NCBI GenBank assembly: GCA_905178155.1 | Contig: CAJINV010000005.1 | Coordinates: forward strand, 439,319 to 503,318 | Length of the DNA stretch: 64,000 bases | Direction of reading: 5' to 3' | DNA from: Amoebophrya sp. A120 | Taxonomy: Eukaryota > Sar > Dinophyceae > Syndiniales > Amoebophryaceae | In this document: positions 22,207-35,278 of the stretch, piece after piece | How the letters are laid out: every line of letters starts with the position of its first letter | How positions within the stretch are numbered: the first letter of the stretch is position 1 | The notes under the pieces: model-generated | Databases searched by the model: none | Told to the model about the DNA's origin: nothing | The model's input: the letters and a program-made list of their open reading frames with translations, nothing else | Position numbers and translations under genes: made by a program

Positions 22207-23091
22207 GATTCTGAGCTTCTACGTGAAGATGAAGAAGATCTTCGCGAGCCCAAATAATTGAAAGAGCTGCAAAAAACGTTTAGGTATTTTATACTTGTAG
22301 TAGAGTAGTAAGAAAGTACTTCTAGCGGAAGTTAAAGTTAGAAGAAGTTTTTTCGCGGGAGCAGACCTCCATGCGAAGTTGTGAAAAAAATAACTTCGAT
22401 TCCCATTCACCAATACTTAGGGGAAAAGTTGCACAACAAACAGTATCGACAAAATGATTACATCAGGCTAGTAGCTACTAGCTCAAAACGACAGAGCGTC
22501 GTCGGTACCGGTACATACACATAGACGTATTGCGTGCAAAGAAATGGAAAAGAAAGGTAATATGGCTAATTATGGGTCTGTGTTTTTCATTGCGGTACCG
22601 GTATGTTGAAGTTCATCATGAGAGGACGGCACCGATTGAAAGCTATAAAGCATTTTGTTTGAACTGTGACACCGATGGACTATGTTCGAAGCACACCGAA
22701 GAGACACCATTTCATACATGAGTAAGTAGACAGTCGAAATAACACCGACGCTCTTCATCAAACATTATCATGTTTCCGAAGGTTCTTTGACGACCGATAT
22801 GCGACCGATCTCGAAGTCCGTGGTGGAGTTCGACTACAGATCACAGAAATAGAACTTTCAGAGGATGTGAAGTGACAACACTAGCGACCATCAGAAAATG
22901 TGGGGATCACAGATGGCACTATGTCAAATCGGTGAGCCAGAAACGTGTTTGTTGCAATGATTATTGCACTGTTTCTTGTCCGAAACATTTGTTTACAGCG
23001 GACGACCACAACTCATGAGTTGTTTGTGATGAGTCTGTTGTTTCTCCTGATCAAAAATCTGCAGACTGATTCTTCAGATAATTCTCTTAGG
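22207..23091. other. Intergenic stretch
   Basis: AT-rich; no credible frame and no repeat that I can see. Confidence 0.5.
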
Positions 23092-26000
23092 TTAATCTTT
23101 GACAGAAGAACCTGCAGCGACCCGTTGCCAAGCCACTTCCTCTTCGACACTATCTGCCAAGCAGAACCGCCACAGAAATTCCGGTTGCAACTGCGACAAA
23201 ACGGCTTTCTCTTTCGCTTCCTCCAAGAACGAACCTGGAAGGATTACGTGCAAGTCTTTTAATATTATCTTGTTCGTCTTTACAGATGTTGAAGTTGACA
23301 GCTGTTTCTGACGCTCTACTTCCAATTTGGCACTGCTCGTAGTTCTTGCAGGCTCCTTCTTGAGCCAGGACGATGAAGAGGAGGAGGATGAGGCTGCGTG
23401 TGGCTGTTGGAGAAGTGGAACTGCTGCCGCAGTTGTAGCAATTATGGGAGATGAAGATGAAGAAACTCTGGACACCATCTTCACTCTCTCCACGTCTCTC
23501 GCGTCCGCAACCGTCTGCAAGTCATCGTAGTGAAACAGCAAAACCGGGGCTGGCTGGTTGTTGGAGGGTGCTACAGTGTTTATGTTATTCTTCACTCCAA
23601 GGTGCTGGGGTACACGTACAGGCTCTGCAACTCCGCGACTGTTGATGAGGACATCTGCTACATGATTTTTACAAGATGAACCGGCTTTGTTGTAATTGTT
23701 CGCATTGAGTAGATTATCTTTCATATGCTGCGGTCCGATGCCAAAGACCTGCTGCAAAACGCTGGGCCCCTTGACCCTTGCAATCCCCGCCGCCTGGAAG
23801 CAGTCGCTCGCCCACTTCCCCGCAATCGCCTTCTGCACATCGAGAGAGAGGTCTTGCCCGCGTTTTTTCACAATTTTGATCGACGTCCCACCCTTGTTGT
23901 TTTTCGAGTCTCTTTTGTTTCCACGACCAGCAGTGACTGCGTCCACTTCGACTTCGAGCAAGGCCGAAAGCTGCTCGTCGTTCTTATCTGGTACAACATC
24001 ATCCAGCAAAGTGAGGTCAACAACATCACAAACACCCGCATTTTTGTCACCACCAGCAGCAGTGGTCACAAAAGAAGAGTCTTTGCTTCCTGCTCTAGAA
24101 ACGGTATTTGAAGTATATCCACCTCTTTGCGCTGGGTCAAACGGGTTCGCGCCCTTTTTGTGGAACACCACAAAACTCAAATCGCACGCCTTCAGCACCG
24201 GCGCAATGGCTTGGATCTGCTCCCAGTTTTCGAAGCAAACGACAAAAACCGCCGTGGGGTAGAGCTGCGGCATCTGCAAAAGCGCTCTGGCGAGGGAAAC
24301 GCCCCGGCTGCAGTGCTGGGGCTGAAGCTGGGCGAGGGTAATGGCTTCCTCTATCCGAAGGTCCATCGCCTTGTCGGCGCCGGCGAGAAACCGCTTGTCT
24401 GTGTAGTGCGACTTCTCAAGAAGGAGCGGCGTAACAGCAGGCTTAGAAGTTGAAGAAGTACTACTAGTACAACTCGCGGTCAGTAGCAGGTTTTCAGTTC
24501 CGGTACAATTCATCTTCTTACTGCCACACGGTGGATGAACATCATCAACAAGTTGTGTAGTTGCAGCAGTAGCGAAACAGCCAGGTTGAAGATTTATTTT
24601 CCCTTCCATGCTTCTATGGCTCTTCAAACGCTCTTCTTCACCTCCGGAGGACGAGGACCCGGCGGAGGAAGCTGACGTCGTCGGGAGTCCGGTCGTGGAG
24701 GAGTTCACACCCTGCTGCACCGAGGACTCCTTGTTCTGTGCAAGAAGGAGGTCCCCCTCCCCTTCGTTCTCCCTGGCCACCGGCGTTCTCCCTGGCGACA
24801 CCGGTTCTTGCTTAATCCTTATCGCGCTGCTGGAGCTCGAAGATTTTTCACCAGCTGGTGCACCCCGCGTAGAAGCTATAATCGCTGTAGTTCTCGATGA
24901 TTGATGTTCATCTCTACCACCGGCCAACAACTCCGCCTGCGAAAAGACAACCGGCTCAAGCCTGAAGTTCAGTCTTGCAAATACGTCGTCGATTGAGGCT
25001 TCGTCTTCGTCCTCCATGGGCTCCTTCTTGATCCGCATCGGGGGGCTCTTGTTGTTGTTCTCTCCCGCAGCACAGCAGATGGAAGTAGTCTTCCCGTGGT
25101 CTTTGTGGTTGCAACAGCTCTTATTTTCGACGCTGTCGTTCTCGTTGTCTATGTCTTTGCCGTCTCCCCCTGTCGAATCCTGTTCAACGTCTTTACCTTG
25201 TTCTTCGTTCCTGCCTTGTTGAACAAATGTTTTGTGAAACCTTGTTTCCGCGTATTTCTGCTCTTCCTTCAGTTTGTACAGACCGCCACCGTGCAACGCG
25301 TGTTCGGCGTAGATCGGCTCCCTACAGGTTGGGCAGAACAACGTGTGTTTCTCAAACCCGTGCCTTTCCTGCAACAAGTTTCGAATGTGCGTCAACATGC
25401 ACTCCCGACAGTACGCGTGCCCGCAGTGTAGGACCACGAACTCCTCCGTCCAGTCGAGATTGGTCAAGTCGGACCGCTCCGCGATCTCCTTGCCCTCTTC
25501 CATACAGACCGGACACCCAGCCTCCAAAAAGTTTTCCTTGATCTTGCGGAAAAAGTTAAACGCCTTCAGTTCCTTCGCAAACTCGCGGCCGCACAACTCT
25601 AACTTCACCTTCAACACCGCGCCCTTCCCCGCCCCGTCCGGCCAGTGCTTCTTGTGGATCTCTTCGAATTCGTTGTCGTCGATTTTCGCGAAGAACGCGT
25701 TGAAGTCTTTTTTTGTCTTGTAGTCAAAAGCGTGTGTCCCGATCTGCTGGAAATTTTCCGTTTTTTCCAGTAAAGCCGTGTGGAGGTTTTTGAAGAACCA
25801 GCCGTGGTCTTTGTATTTCCGCCAGACGTCCCTTTCTTTCATGTTCACGAACTTATCAAACAGCGCGTCCGGTAGGTTCGACCGCTGGGACTCGTGTACG
25901 TGGTAGTCGAAGAGGAGCTTGTGTGCGTTGTCGCGGCCTCGCCCCTTGCGGGAACGATCGTTGAACATCGCTCCTCGTCGGTTGTGAGGAAACAAATGGC

Positions 26001-29000
26001 TATTTCTGCCGCGGTTGTTCAACACAGAGCCCCGTCTGACCCGGTTGTAGTTCCTGCTGCTGTAATGGTACCACCGGCCGAAGTGGTGGCGTCGGGCGTT
26101 TCTACCCCTGTGGAAGGCTCGATGGATGTTGGGTGGACCAGAACTACCTCTTCCCCCGCTCGGGCTGTTGCTATTCATCTCCAGCGCGTTGCGGGAACTT
26201 CCGCCGGGCCCGTGCGAACCAGCGGCGCCCGGCGGGGCGTGGTTCTCGTCGGTGACTAAATCCTTCTCGAATAAGTCGCGGAAGCCTTGCTGCGGTTTTA
26301 TGCCCTTTCTCTTCCGCCCGCCAACGCGGCGGGTTGTCAGGGGGTTCGGGTTACTGATAATCGCAGTGTTTAGTCCGTTGCTTGTTGAAGCTGCACCGCT
26401 GGAATTATTTTTCCCACGACCCTTGTTCCCATTATGTCTGTTACTGTTCGGATTTCTTCGCACGGAACCAACCGTCAACCGATTGCCTAGAAGTCCTTGC
26501 TGCTGGTTAAATGAACCAGGCCTGTTCGTCGCAGCATTTATTGCTGGGTTTAAGTTAGAGGTGCTAGACGAAGAAGATGCTCCCTGTTTATTTCTCGCCG
26601 TCAGAACGACAGTCCCATCGCCCGGTTTATTTCTCTTATCATTCGACTTGATCACGACCACAGCTTTATTTCCCTTCGCGTTTTCGTCACCGGCATTTCC
26701 ACCATTTTTCGCAGCCGCCGCCCTCGCCGCCAACTGCGCTTTCCTTGCCTTCAAATTCTTCAAGAGTAATCTTCTCTTCCGTCCTTTGAACGGCAGTTTC
26801 TGCTTCACCATCCGGGCGGTGAACCTTCGCTGCTGCTCCGCCCGGATCCGTTTCGCGACGCGAGCTTCGATCAGACTGAACGGGAACTGCCGCTCGATTT
26901 CCGCCTCGTTCTGCTTCAAAATGTTCATCTGTTCCTGTTTCAGATTCTCCCTCAGTTTCTGCTTCTGCAGCGCGATGAAGCACTTCAACTCATCCACGAT
27001 CGAGTCCTGGTCCGCTTTCATGGAACTTCCGCAGGCTTCGAACAAGGCTACCCGTGGGTTCCGGGAAGAGAGAAGCGTCAGGTCGGTTGAAAATTCATCT
27101 CTTGGCTTCAAAGATATCTCGTGTACGGGCTCCTTGCCGTCGTTCAAGTTGGTTTCGCGGAGGAGGGTTTGAAGGAAGGATTTCACATTCAAATCACTCT
27201 TCTCGTTCGGGAGATTCTCGAAGGTCAGAGAATTGTCCTTACTGGTCGTCTGGTCATTTGTTCCATTCACTGTTGCACCTAGTTCGCCCCCCGCAGGAAC
27301 CACAAGTCCCCCATTCGCGGCGATTATAGACATCCCTGGATCACTGGCTTCCCAGTCGACCTCCATACTCGCTGGCACTAACACATTGAAAGGGTTCTTG
27401 TCGTCCTTTTCTTGCATCTTGTTCAAATCCTTCAACGGCGGCGACTTGCTGTTTGATTTTGGTTTTGAATCGGCAAGAACGTAGACCCCCGCATTCATCT
27501 CCACTGCTTCAACCAGACAAGCCACTCGCAAATAGCACTTGAACAGTTTGTACGTGTCCGCCACTTGGCGGAATAACTGTGCCATCCGGTGCCGTGCCAC
27601 GTTTCGCAGCATCAAAGGTCGGTTAAAAATGATGGCGTCGGTGTTGGCTTTGAATTGCGTGCTGAGACCACCTGCTGTGGAGTTCAGCTGCTGCGTTTTT
27701 TGCAATTCCTCTCGTTCCTGCTTCAACGTCATTGTGTGCTTCGGCAGAAAATATTGCTGCAGCAACACCTTTTTCTCCGGAAAGAAGGACGCCAAGTGAA
27801 TCTGCTCCAGTTTCACTCGCTGCTGTTGTTCCGCTTCTGGATCAAGGATTTTCGTAGTGCTGCACTGCGGTGTAGTGCTGCACTGCGGTTGTATTGGTAC
27901 TATGACAGCGCTTCTTCCCACCTCCGTCAGAAACATCAGCTCTCCCTGTGACCCGGGGTTCAAAGGCACGACGATTTGCTTTGTTTGGCTTGTTGGTCCT
28001 CTGGAGGCTGATGATGAAAGCACTGGCACGAGTAGATCACCAGGAGCGGTGGCCCTGCTATGAACAACTTCTATATTAGTAGAGTGTTGCTGGACCACAA
28101 CATCACCAAGGGTAAAAATGTCGTGGTCCTTCGTGTTCGCGTAAACGTACTTCGCTACGAAGCGGTGTAAGTTTTCCATAATCTTCCTCCTCGCGACGTG
28201 AAGATTTTGATTCGCACCGCCGCTTGTGCACTTGCCGGTGTCGTGATGCAATTCCACCGTCTCAAGAACATTCTCGAGGTCCAGCTCGTTCTGAAATCCC
28301 CAAAACGGACCGAGCAGATCGATACCAAATAACAACGCTAGGCGTGCCATTATGGCGTTCTCAACTGTTACATTCTCAACTGTTACATGAGTTTGTGATG
28401 CAAGCATGGGAAAACTAAAAGGGGAAAGATTGCGCCTTTTGCATGACAGATTTGGCACAGATTCTTAGCCTATTTGGCACTTCGAGAATTTGCCATGCGA
28501 AGCAGCTTGATCGCGTCGATTCTGGTTCGAACTTTGCATGCCAAATCATGTAACAGTTGAGAATGTAACATTTGAGAACGCCATAGCCATCCGCTGCAGC
28601 TGCTTCTGCTCAGAAGTCGTAGTAGAGCAGGGGTGAGGTGGACGAGGATAAGCGCAAGTAGACGCGCCTCCACTATGTGTACTAGTACAAGAACTTTGAA
28701 GCTGCGCCACCCGGATCCACTTACCGAACTCCACACTGGAAATGTTGCTGCATCAAATGCAAAAGTGTCTGGGTCTGGAAGATTTCTAGATTTGTCACGC
28801 ATATTTTGCATGAGCCATGATGTCTGTGATGCATGCCGTAGCATCACAGATTTTTAGGTGGCTTTGTGATACGATACATCTACGACCGCATGAGAAATGC
28901 CGTCTCCACGTAGGACAAATCCGACCCCTCTTGCTGGTCATGCAATGCAAATTTTTTTATTTTTACTATCCACAGACAGCATCACAAGCTGTGACCTTCC

Positions 29001-31265
29001 AGACCCAGACATACTTGCATTTGATACGCTCACGCCCTCATCGATTTGCAACTGCAGAGCCGCGTCGTTCCCGCACTGCTTCCTGACCTTATCCCAAGTG
29101 GTCTTCATCTCAGTTTTCTTTTTCGTTTGCGACAACGAGGTACAACTAGACTCCTTTCGCAAAAGACTTTGCAGTTGCGCCCCAGCAGGAGCTGCTGCTG
29201 GTCCTTTGTGTTGCGCCGGCGGCTTAGAATTACTGTGATGTTGCTGGTGTCCTTCCTGCTTCTGGTAGTTTATCTGGTGGTCTACTCCACCATGATGTAC
29301 ATCTGCACTGTGGCGTGGACGATCCTCAGTGTTGTAGATCATCCGCAGCGTTTTCTCTTCGACTTTGTCGTCCTGACTAGACGCCGTCGTTCGGTCGTAA
29401 AGGACGGAAAACCAGTTGTGCGCGTGCAACACCGATCAAATGCAAATACGTCTGGGTCTGGAAATTTGTGATGCTAAAACGAGCATGATGGAAACGTTAC
29501 GTTTTCTTATCCGGGAAAGCATGACAAGTTTGCGACACGCTTTCTCATACGACCTCCGCGTGAGAAACTGCGTTCGTCTTGTATGACAAGAGAGGCTGCC
29601 ACTTTTGTTGGTCATGCAATACAGATTTCACAGGAATGCACGACCAGCATTACAAGTTCCAACTTCCCAGACCCGGACATATTTGCAATGCATAACACCT
29701 TGCAGTCGAGGTACAGCTCGGAGCCAAAGCAACAGTCGTTCACCAGGACGACGTTATGGAACTGTCAGGATTGAAATCGTCAAAGTTGAAATAGTTTGTC
29801 ATGCATAAAATGCAACGCAGAAAATGCCTGTCTTGCAGAGTAGGCAAGGGAGGCAGATTGTAAGCCTGCCGCGGGGTAGGAATAGAGCTGCTAAACTAGC
29901 ATGACAAAAGCCGTCTTCGTTACCCAAACCGCATTACAAACTGGATTCCGGCTCTACTCGAAGTTGTCATGCGCTGCTTAGAAATTGGGCTTGCAACTGG
30001 TATCGATTTTATGCATTACAAGTTATTTCAACTTTGTCGATTTCAACTCTGACACATCCATAGACGTCCGCGTTGCTGTAGTCGATTCGCAAGTCCCGGG
30101 CCTTGTAGACCTGCCTGATCCGCGTGAAGCAATTCGCCGCGCGCAACGCGTCCCGCCACGTTGAGAAGGACTGGGCGCTGCAGATGATGAGGGTGGGGAG
30201 GATTTGCAGGTCGATATTAACATTCGTGGTCTTCGGTGGATATAACGTATTTCCTGTCTGCAACGTCGCGTGGAAGTCCACTGCGGAGCTGGATTTTTTA
30301 CTCGCGGAACAAGACGACGAGGACGACGCTGAGCAAGATGTGATGCCTCCTGTTGTAGAAATGATCTTCGACCCGGTCGGCTTATCATTGTCCACACTGA
30401 CACTAGTTGCAGTTCCTGCAAGGCCGGTATTAATACTGTTAGATGAACTGCCTTTCGTTTTCGCCAACCACGCCTCTCTTTGCTTTTTGATACACGAGAC
30501 CAAGGTCGGTATGCTAGTCAGCTCCGCCGCAAGAACGCCTCCGGTGCTGCAATCTGAGAATTTCACCGCACAGGAGACTCTTTCTGGCGGTCGCTGCGGT
30601 TGCACGACAGGGGGCTGGAGTTGTTGTTCCTTTTTGCTCGAATCTTGAAAATTGGAAAACGGTTTCAGCTTCGTCCTCATCCTCCACAGCGGCATATCAG
30701 CCACGAAATTGCACTCAAAAACGCCGGTGCCCGGGCCGTGATCCGCAAGCCTATCGCCCATTACAGAATCGAGCTCCTTTACCGTGCGGCTGTGATGTTT
30801 CAGAGCTGCTCCGATCTTTACGAACGGGGTGGGACGAGGTCCTTCTTGCCCTTGGTTGCTGCAATCATTATTGGAAGATAGTAGTTGTAGAGATGAAACA
30901 TGGCTCTGCACATTCGTGTCCTGCTGCAGCAGAGCCGTGTCAACAGCACCGTTCCCGGATGATACCTGAAATTCCGCGTGGCACCGCCACCTTCTCGCGT
31001 AGACACAACTGGTCCAGAACTCGTCTACCAGATTTGACCGGTTCCCTTTTGGCGCATTAAAGTTATTCACCGGGACCGGATGCCACTGCGCACTGAAAGT
31101 TGTGGTTGGCGGTGTATTATTTGATGTGTCTTGAGAACAACAACCGGACGTCGCGGAAGTCGTCTTCAGCCGCTTCAAAGGTGGGGGCTTCGCGTGGTCC
31201 ATCTCGTTCCTTATTGGCGGGGATTTTGATCGCAACATCGTTTGCTCCTTCGAGGGTAGCAACAT
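23092..31265 (-). CDS. RING-finger protein with degenerate SNF2/Rad5-SHPRH-type ATPase halves
   Basis: Five exons (31265-30063, 29749-29695, 29428-29027, 28745-28586, 28345-23092) join to 7,074 nt, 2,357 aa. The layout matches RING-inserted SNF2 proteins (Rad5/HLTF/SHPRH): a first ATPase lobe with TGGVLAAELTSIPTL (about 238-256), PTLIICSAQSFSTW (about 355), ADVVLVND (about 400) and NWFSVLYDRT (about 430); long Gly/Asn/Arg-rich and Lys/Arg helical inserts; a C3HC4-type RING at about 1550-1612 (CPVCMEEG ... HCGHAYCREC ... CPTCRE); and a second-lobe remnant (AVFVVCFENWEQIQAI, about 1968; LHVILPGSFLEEA and FCLADSVEEEVAW near the end). The Walker lysine (normally GLGKT) and the DEAH box are replaced, so ATP hydrolysis is unlikely; the RING cysteines and histidine are intact. 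Two stretches resemble SUMO-interacting or acidic sites (VVDLTLLDD). All four introns are introners. Confidence 0.85.
28351..28585. mobile_element. Introner, family G, 235 bp
   Basis: Perfect duplication gccat. Ends TATGGCG / CGCCATA; arms hold two near-repeats of TCTCAACTGTTACAT. Removal joins LQRMARLALLFGID. Confidence 0.92.
28751..29026. mobile_element. Introner, family A, 276 bp, minus orientation
   Basis: Poor duplication (tgctg / cgctc) and left end CATC. Removal of element plus one flank still keeps the frame (GVSDISSVEFGKW). Interior very similar to the copies at 33400 and 40400. Confidence 0.82.
29434..29694. mobile_element. Introner, family A, 261 bp, minus orientation
   Basis: Perfect duplication acacc. 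The left end GATCAAATGC has lost the leading TAT; right end GCAATGCATA. Removal joins CKVLHAHNWF. Confidence 0.9.
29755..30062. mobile_element. Introner, family H, 308 bp
   Basis: Perfect duplication gacgt. Long arms around GATTGAAATCGTCAAAGTTG and complement. Removal recreates NADVVLVND, matching an SNF2 motif. Only copy of this arm type. Confidence 0.92.
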
Positions 31266-32474
31266 TGTCTGTAGCGTGGTCGTCTTCCTTGCAGAGGGAC
31301 ATCGATTGCAACCACGAAGCGGGTCAGTCCACGTGGCAATCTTCCCTCGAGCGTCGCTGCGAACGGGGGGACGTCGTCATTTTTTGCAGACGGGGAATTA
31401 TGGCAATAGAGATGTTGAGTTCTGTCATTTTCGAAACATCAACGTGGTAGGTAGTGGGTGGCAATAACGTGGTGAGGGTACGAAAGTACAACCAAAAGTC
31501 AAATACACATTACCAAAAGTGTCAAAAAACAAAGGGTAGCTTCTATTCCGACGACGGAGTTGACGCGGTAGTGTTCATTCATGGGTCCTGAAACAAGATG
31601 AAGTGCGGCGCAGATAGAGCGTTGACGTACGATAGGACGTAACTAGTTCCACGCCGAAACCGAATATTTTCTTTCTTAGACGTTTTCGTTTTTTACATAA
31701 ACAATCTTCAAGACATTCGCTCAACGCGTGCATGACGATCTGCGACCCACCGAGGAGGATGTAGTTGCATTGAACGCAGATGTTGAAAGTACCTCTTACG
31801 TGTCTCTAGTGTGGAAGCAGAGTTTCAAATGCAGAACTGAAACCGACTCCGACGAGTGGACATGCGGCTGCAGTTGTGTGCCTCCACGTGCTTTTGGCGT
31901 GCTTTATCTTTTTTTACAAAAAAATCGTGATTTATTGAGTTGTCTTGACTCGCGGTCGTGAGACATCGCGTGTTTTCACCGTTCGTGCTCTCTCGATAAT
32001 GAGTGGCAGAGGCAGTACCAGTACGAGTTCTACTAGCATGAGGCATCGTCGTCGTGATTACCACGACGGACGAGCCGTTCAGTGTCTGTTTCTTTCTTCA
32101 CCACCAGCAACTTGGTTCAGGGACGTCGTCGTGAGTAAGTAGCACTTGCTCGTCGCTCTGCCACGACAGCTTGCGGGTGTGCTACAAAAAAAGTTCGCGT
32201 TGGTGCTTAATTAAGAGCGCTGGTCAACAGCACAGGAGCTTCATCGGCTGCGATTGAAGATTTCTGCACAGAGCTCAGCTGCTGCATCATGCTCATGACC
32301 GCGAGGGAGGATGCGAAAGTTGAAGTTCTGCGAATGAATTCTGCAAGCGCGGCGCGTGCTAGCCCAGGGAAAGTTTGCAGCTTTTGGCGAAAGCAAGACA
32401 ACCTTTCCTGCTGTTTGTGTCCTCGGCGAGTGGGGCGAAGCTCAAGTTTGATCAATCTTCTCCAACAAGTTTGA
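31266..32474. other. Intergenic stretch, 1.2 kb
   Basis: No supported gene. Frames at 32548-32207 overlap the 3' end of the MFS gene in another frame and carry no motif. No repeats recognised. Confidence 0.5.
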
Positions 32475-35278
32475 TCACACCGCATTCGGTCCAGTCGACG
32501 CGCTCCTCCCACCCGCGCTAGGATGCTCCACACTGAGCGAAATCGCACTCGGATCTAGCCCGTCATCCATGATTGCCCCAGTGGAAGCGGATGCGAGGGT
32601 AGTCCTCTCTTCCGTGTCTCCTCTGGAGAAAGATGCCGAGGGAGTCTTCACGGCCGGTCCGTCCAAAAATCCTTTATTTTTCGTCCCCACATCCGGACTC
32701 GCGACCGGCTGCCCGCCCGTCGCACCACCAGTTGTAGCTGACGCGGTGCCACCCCGACTGGAATTTATCGACTGCTGCACTACGGCTGCTTTCGCCGTGA
32801 ACTCCGCTACTATAGCGTGCAAATTGTCGTAGAACCCGAACACGATCGCGATGAGAAAAGTCGCGCCCGCGAAGTAGCGAAAGAGCGCCTGGATGTTTCC
32901 ACCAAACGCCGCGTCGATGAGGAAGCCGCCGAGGACGGATCCCATGCCGGTCCCGAGACCCGTAAAGGTGGAGTGCAATATCGACTGCATGGACGCTTTC
33001 CGACCTTCCGCGAACTGCCTCCCGATGTAGACGGTTATCGAGAGGTACGGAAACGCGAAGGAAAATCCCGCCATTTATCCTGAGTAAAAACGTCCCCACA
33101 CCAGAGTTGTCATGCAGATTTGCAAGGACAGGAACATTTGTAATGCGCATCGCCAGGAAAGGCATTTTTAGTCGTGTTTTGGAATTTGTAATGCTGTAAA
33201 CAGGATGAGCAGATGGATTTCTGATGCAGCTGGCCTTGCGCACCTGCACTGCACTACGGACTGCAACTTGTGATGCGTGACCCCCAAAAGTTCTAGGTGT
33301 GTGTTGCAAAATCCCCATCTTGACTCTGGTGTGGGGATGTTTTTACTCAGGATACCATTACCTCGGCGTACATCGCCTCCATGGGTTGCGTCAGTACGCT
33401 ATGGAATGCAAAAATGTCTGGGTCTGGGAGATTTCTGGATTTGTCATGCATATTTTCCATGACCCATGATGTCTGTGATGCATGCCGTAGCATCACAGAT
33501 TTTTAGAGCGCTTTGCGATACCTCTACAGCATGAGAAATACCCTCTCCGCGTAGCACAAACTGGAGTCCTCTTGCTGGTCATGCAATACAAATTTTTTCA
33601 GAATCCAGAGACAGCATCACAAGTTTTACTTAGAATGTTCCAGACCCAGACATTTTTACATTTGATATACGCCGTACCAGTACAGTCTGATGGAGTTGAC
33701 ACACAAGAAGAGAATCTGCGCGTTCGGTAGCGAAATCTGGTCCACCAACTGCATGCCGTAAATCCACACCGGTATCTCGAAGATCATGCCGAACAGCCTG
33801 CACGCGCCCATGAAGTCCACGCCAGCGTTGAGCTCAGAGAGCATGATGAACTCGTAAGCGCCGATGATGCCGAGCTGACAACCCAGAATAAACAGGGCGC
33901 ACACGACTCTGAGAGAAAGTGAGGTTTTGTGAAATACAATTTAAACTTATGCAAGTTGATGTTGACTATGACTGTAGTACGCTGTACGCAAAATGAAAAT
34001 TTTTGACTGGTGCAACATTCGCTGAGATGCAGTTCTACAACCATAATCTCAAACTACTAAGTTGTACTTGTACACCCTTTTACTAGTGCTGTCTCTACTA
34101 GTATACCTTGGACAGCCTTCGGTGTTCCAGATTTGCGCCACCAGTGCTTTGAACTCCGCGTAGATTGAGCGCTCCCGCAACAACCGATCTGCGTCGGGCG
34201 TCACGTTTTTTACGTATTTGTGCATGATGGCCCAGTACACGCTGGATGCGAAGCAGATCACGGCGAATGCGACGAAAACCTTATCCACTCGTTCGTACGG
34301 GGCGGCTTCAGAAGTGCCTGCGGCGACGAACAAGCCGGTCAGGGCGGCGAGAATCCCAAACCCGAAATTCCCGAAGAGACGAACCTGATACAAATGGAGT
34401 TTAGCTTAGTTATTTTTACAACAAGACGAAGACCTCGATGCTGCAATGTGATAGTCACATCATTGCAAAACCAAAATCTCGGGGGGAGCGGAGCCCGAGC
34501 AGAATACATATATCACAGCATTGCAAAACCAAAATCTCGGGGGGAGTTCTTTCCAGATGCAGAATTATACAGCGAACTTCTTTATACTATACCTGTCCAA
34601 ACTGTGCCTTGTCCTTGAACGCATACAAGCACTGTGCGTCGAGAACTGAGTTGCACCCTTTCAGGCACGGCGCAGTCAAAGCGGTCAGGAACAGAAGCAT
34701 CCAAAAGGAATCCGCAAACACGATGTAGAGGAATTTGAGGGCGCCGGTTGCGGACATGGCGATAACCTTTCTTGTGTTTGTTTTGTATTGCGTTGTGTCA
34801 AACAAAATCACGCGGGGCAGGCGCTGTGGCATCACATCATGTTGCAACGCCATCAAAGACTGGAAGTTGTATGAAAAAACTATACCAGTCCCCAATTATG
34901 GCACTTCCAGGTATCTAGTATCCCTCCAAAAAGTGGCACGAGCAGGATGCTGAAGCAAATATCCGCAGCCGCCATGAAACCGACCTGCGTCGGGGTGTAG
35001 CCGTGCAAATGGGTCCACAAGGCGACAAAAGGAATGAACGCCCCGAGCAGGCCGCCTTTCATGAACAGAGCCCCGGCGAGAATGGCCTTCTGTTTCACCG
35101 TGATTTCACCGGGGATGACGTAGTCCGTTGAGGAATTTTCACCTCCTGCCTGGTGATCGTTACCTCCATCGCTGGCACCGCCCATGTTGACGGAAGTCGT
35201 CGTGGCGCCGTAATTCTGGTCGCCGGAAAGATGCGGGGCAGAAGTGCTGCCTTGATTGCCGGTGAGGCTCATGGCCAT
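32475..35278 (-). CDS. Major facilitator superfamily transporter (MFS_1-like)
   Basis: Six exons (35278-34886, 34766-34593, 34387-34107, 33908-33668, 33394-33355, 33070-32475) join to 1,725 nt, 574 aa. About 65 N-terminal residues are disordered, then roughly 12 hydrophobic segments. Clear signatures are LAGALFMKGGLLGAFIP in helix 1, GILDTWKCHNWG after helix 2, and GQVRLFGNFGFG, which matches the YGxxRLWGxxGF signature of LacY/nucleoside-symporter-like MFS proteins and their MFSD6-type eukaryotic relatives. The second half has NSIRLYWYGVLTQPMEAMYAE and YIGRQFAEGRKASMQS. The last 110 residues are a Ser/Thr/Gly-rich cytosolic tail. Three introns are GT-AG, two are introners. The substrate cannot be told; a small polar solute is likely. 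Confidence 0.9.
33076..33354. mobile_element. Introner, family F, 279 bp
   Basis: Perfect duplication ccatt. Ends TATCCTGAG / CTCAGGATA, arms AAAACGTCCCCACACCAGAG. Removal joins YAEVMAGFSF. Confidence 0.93.
33400..33667. mobile_element. Introner, family A, 268 bp, minus orientation
   Basis: Perfect duplication tacgc. Left end TATGGAATGC, right end GATA. Removal joins YWYGVLTQPMEA. Only 45 bp from the family F copy. Confidence 0.93.
34461..34546. repeat. 28-bp direct repeat inside an ordinary intron
   Basis: Two identical 28-bp copies (34461-34488 and 34519-34546; cattgcaaaaccaaaatc then ctcggggggag) spaced 58 bp apart, within the 205-bp GT-AG intron 34388-34592 of the MFS gene. No inverted arms or target duplication, so not an introner. 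Confidence 0.85.

Noticed and set aside
26126-27172. 348-residue plus-strand frame opposite the RING gene
   Set aside because: Shadow of the minus-strand Lys/Arg/Asn-rich coding sequence; no motif and low-complexity Phe/Leu/Ser composition.
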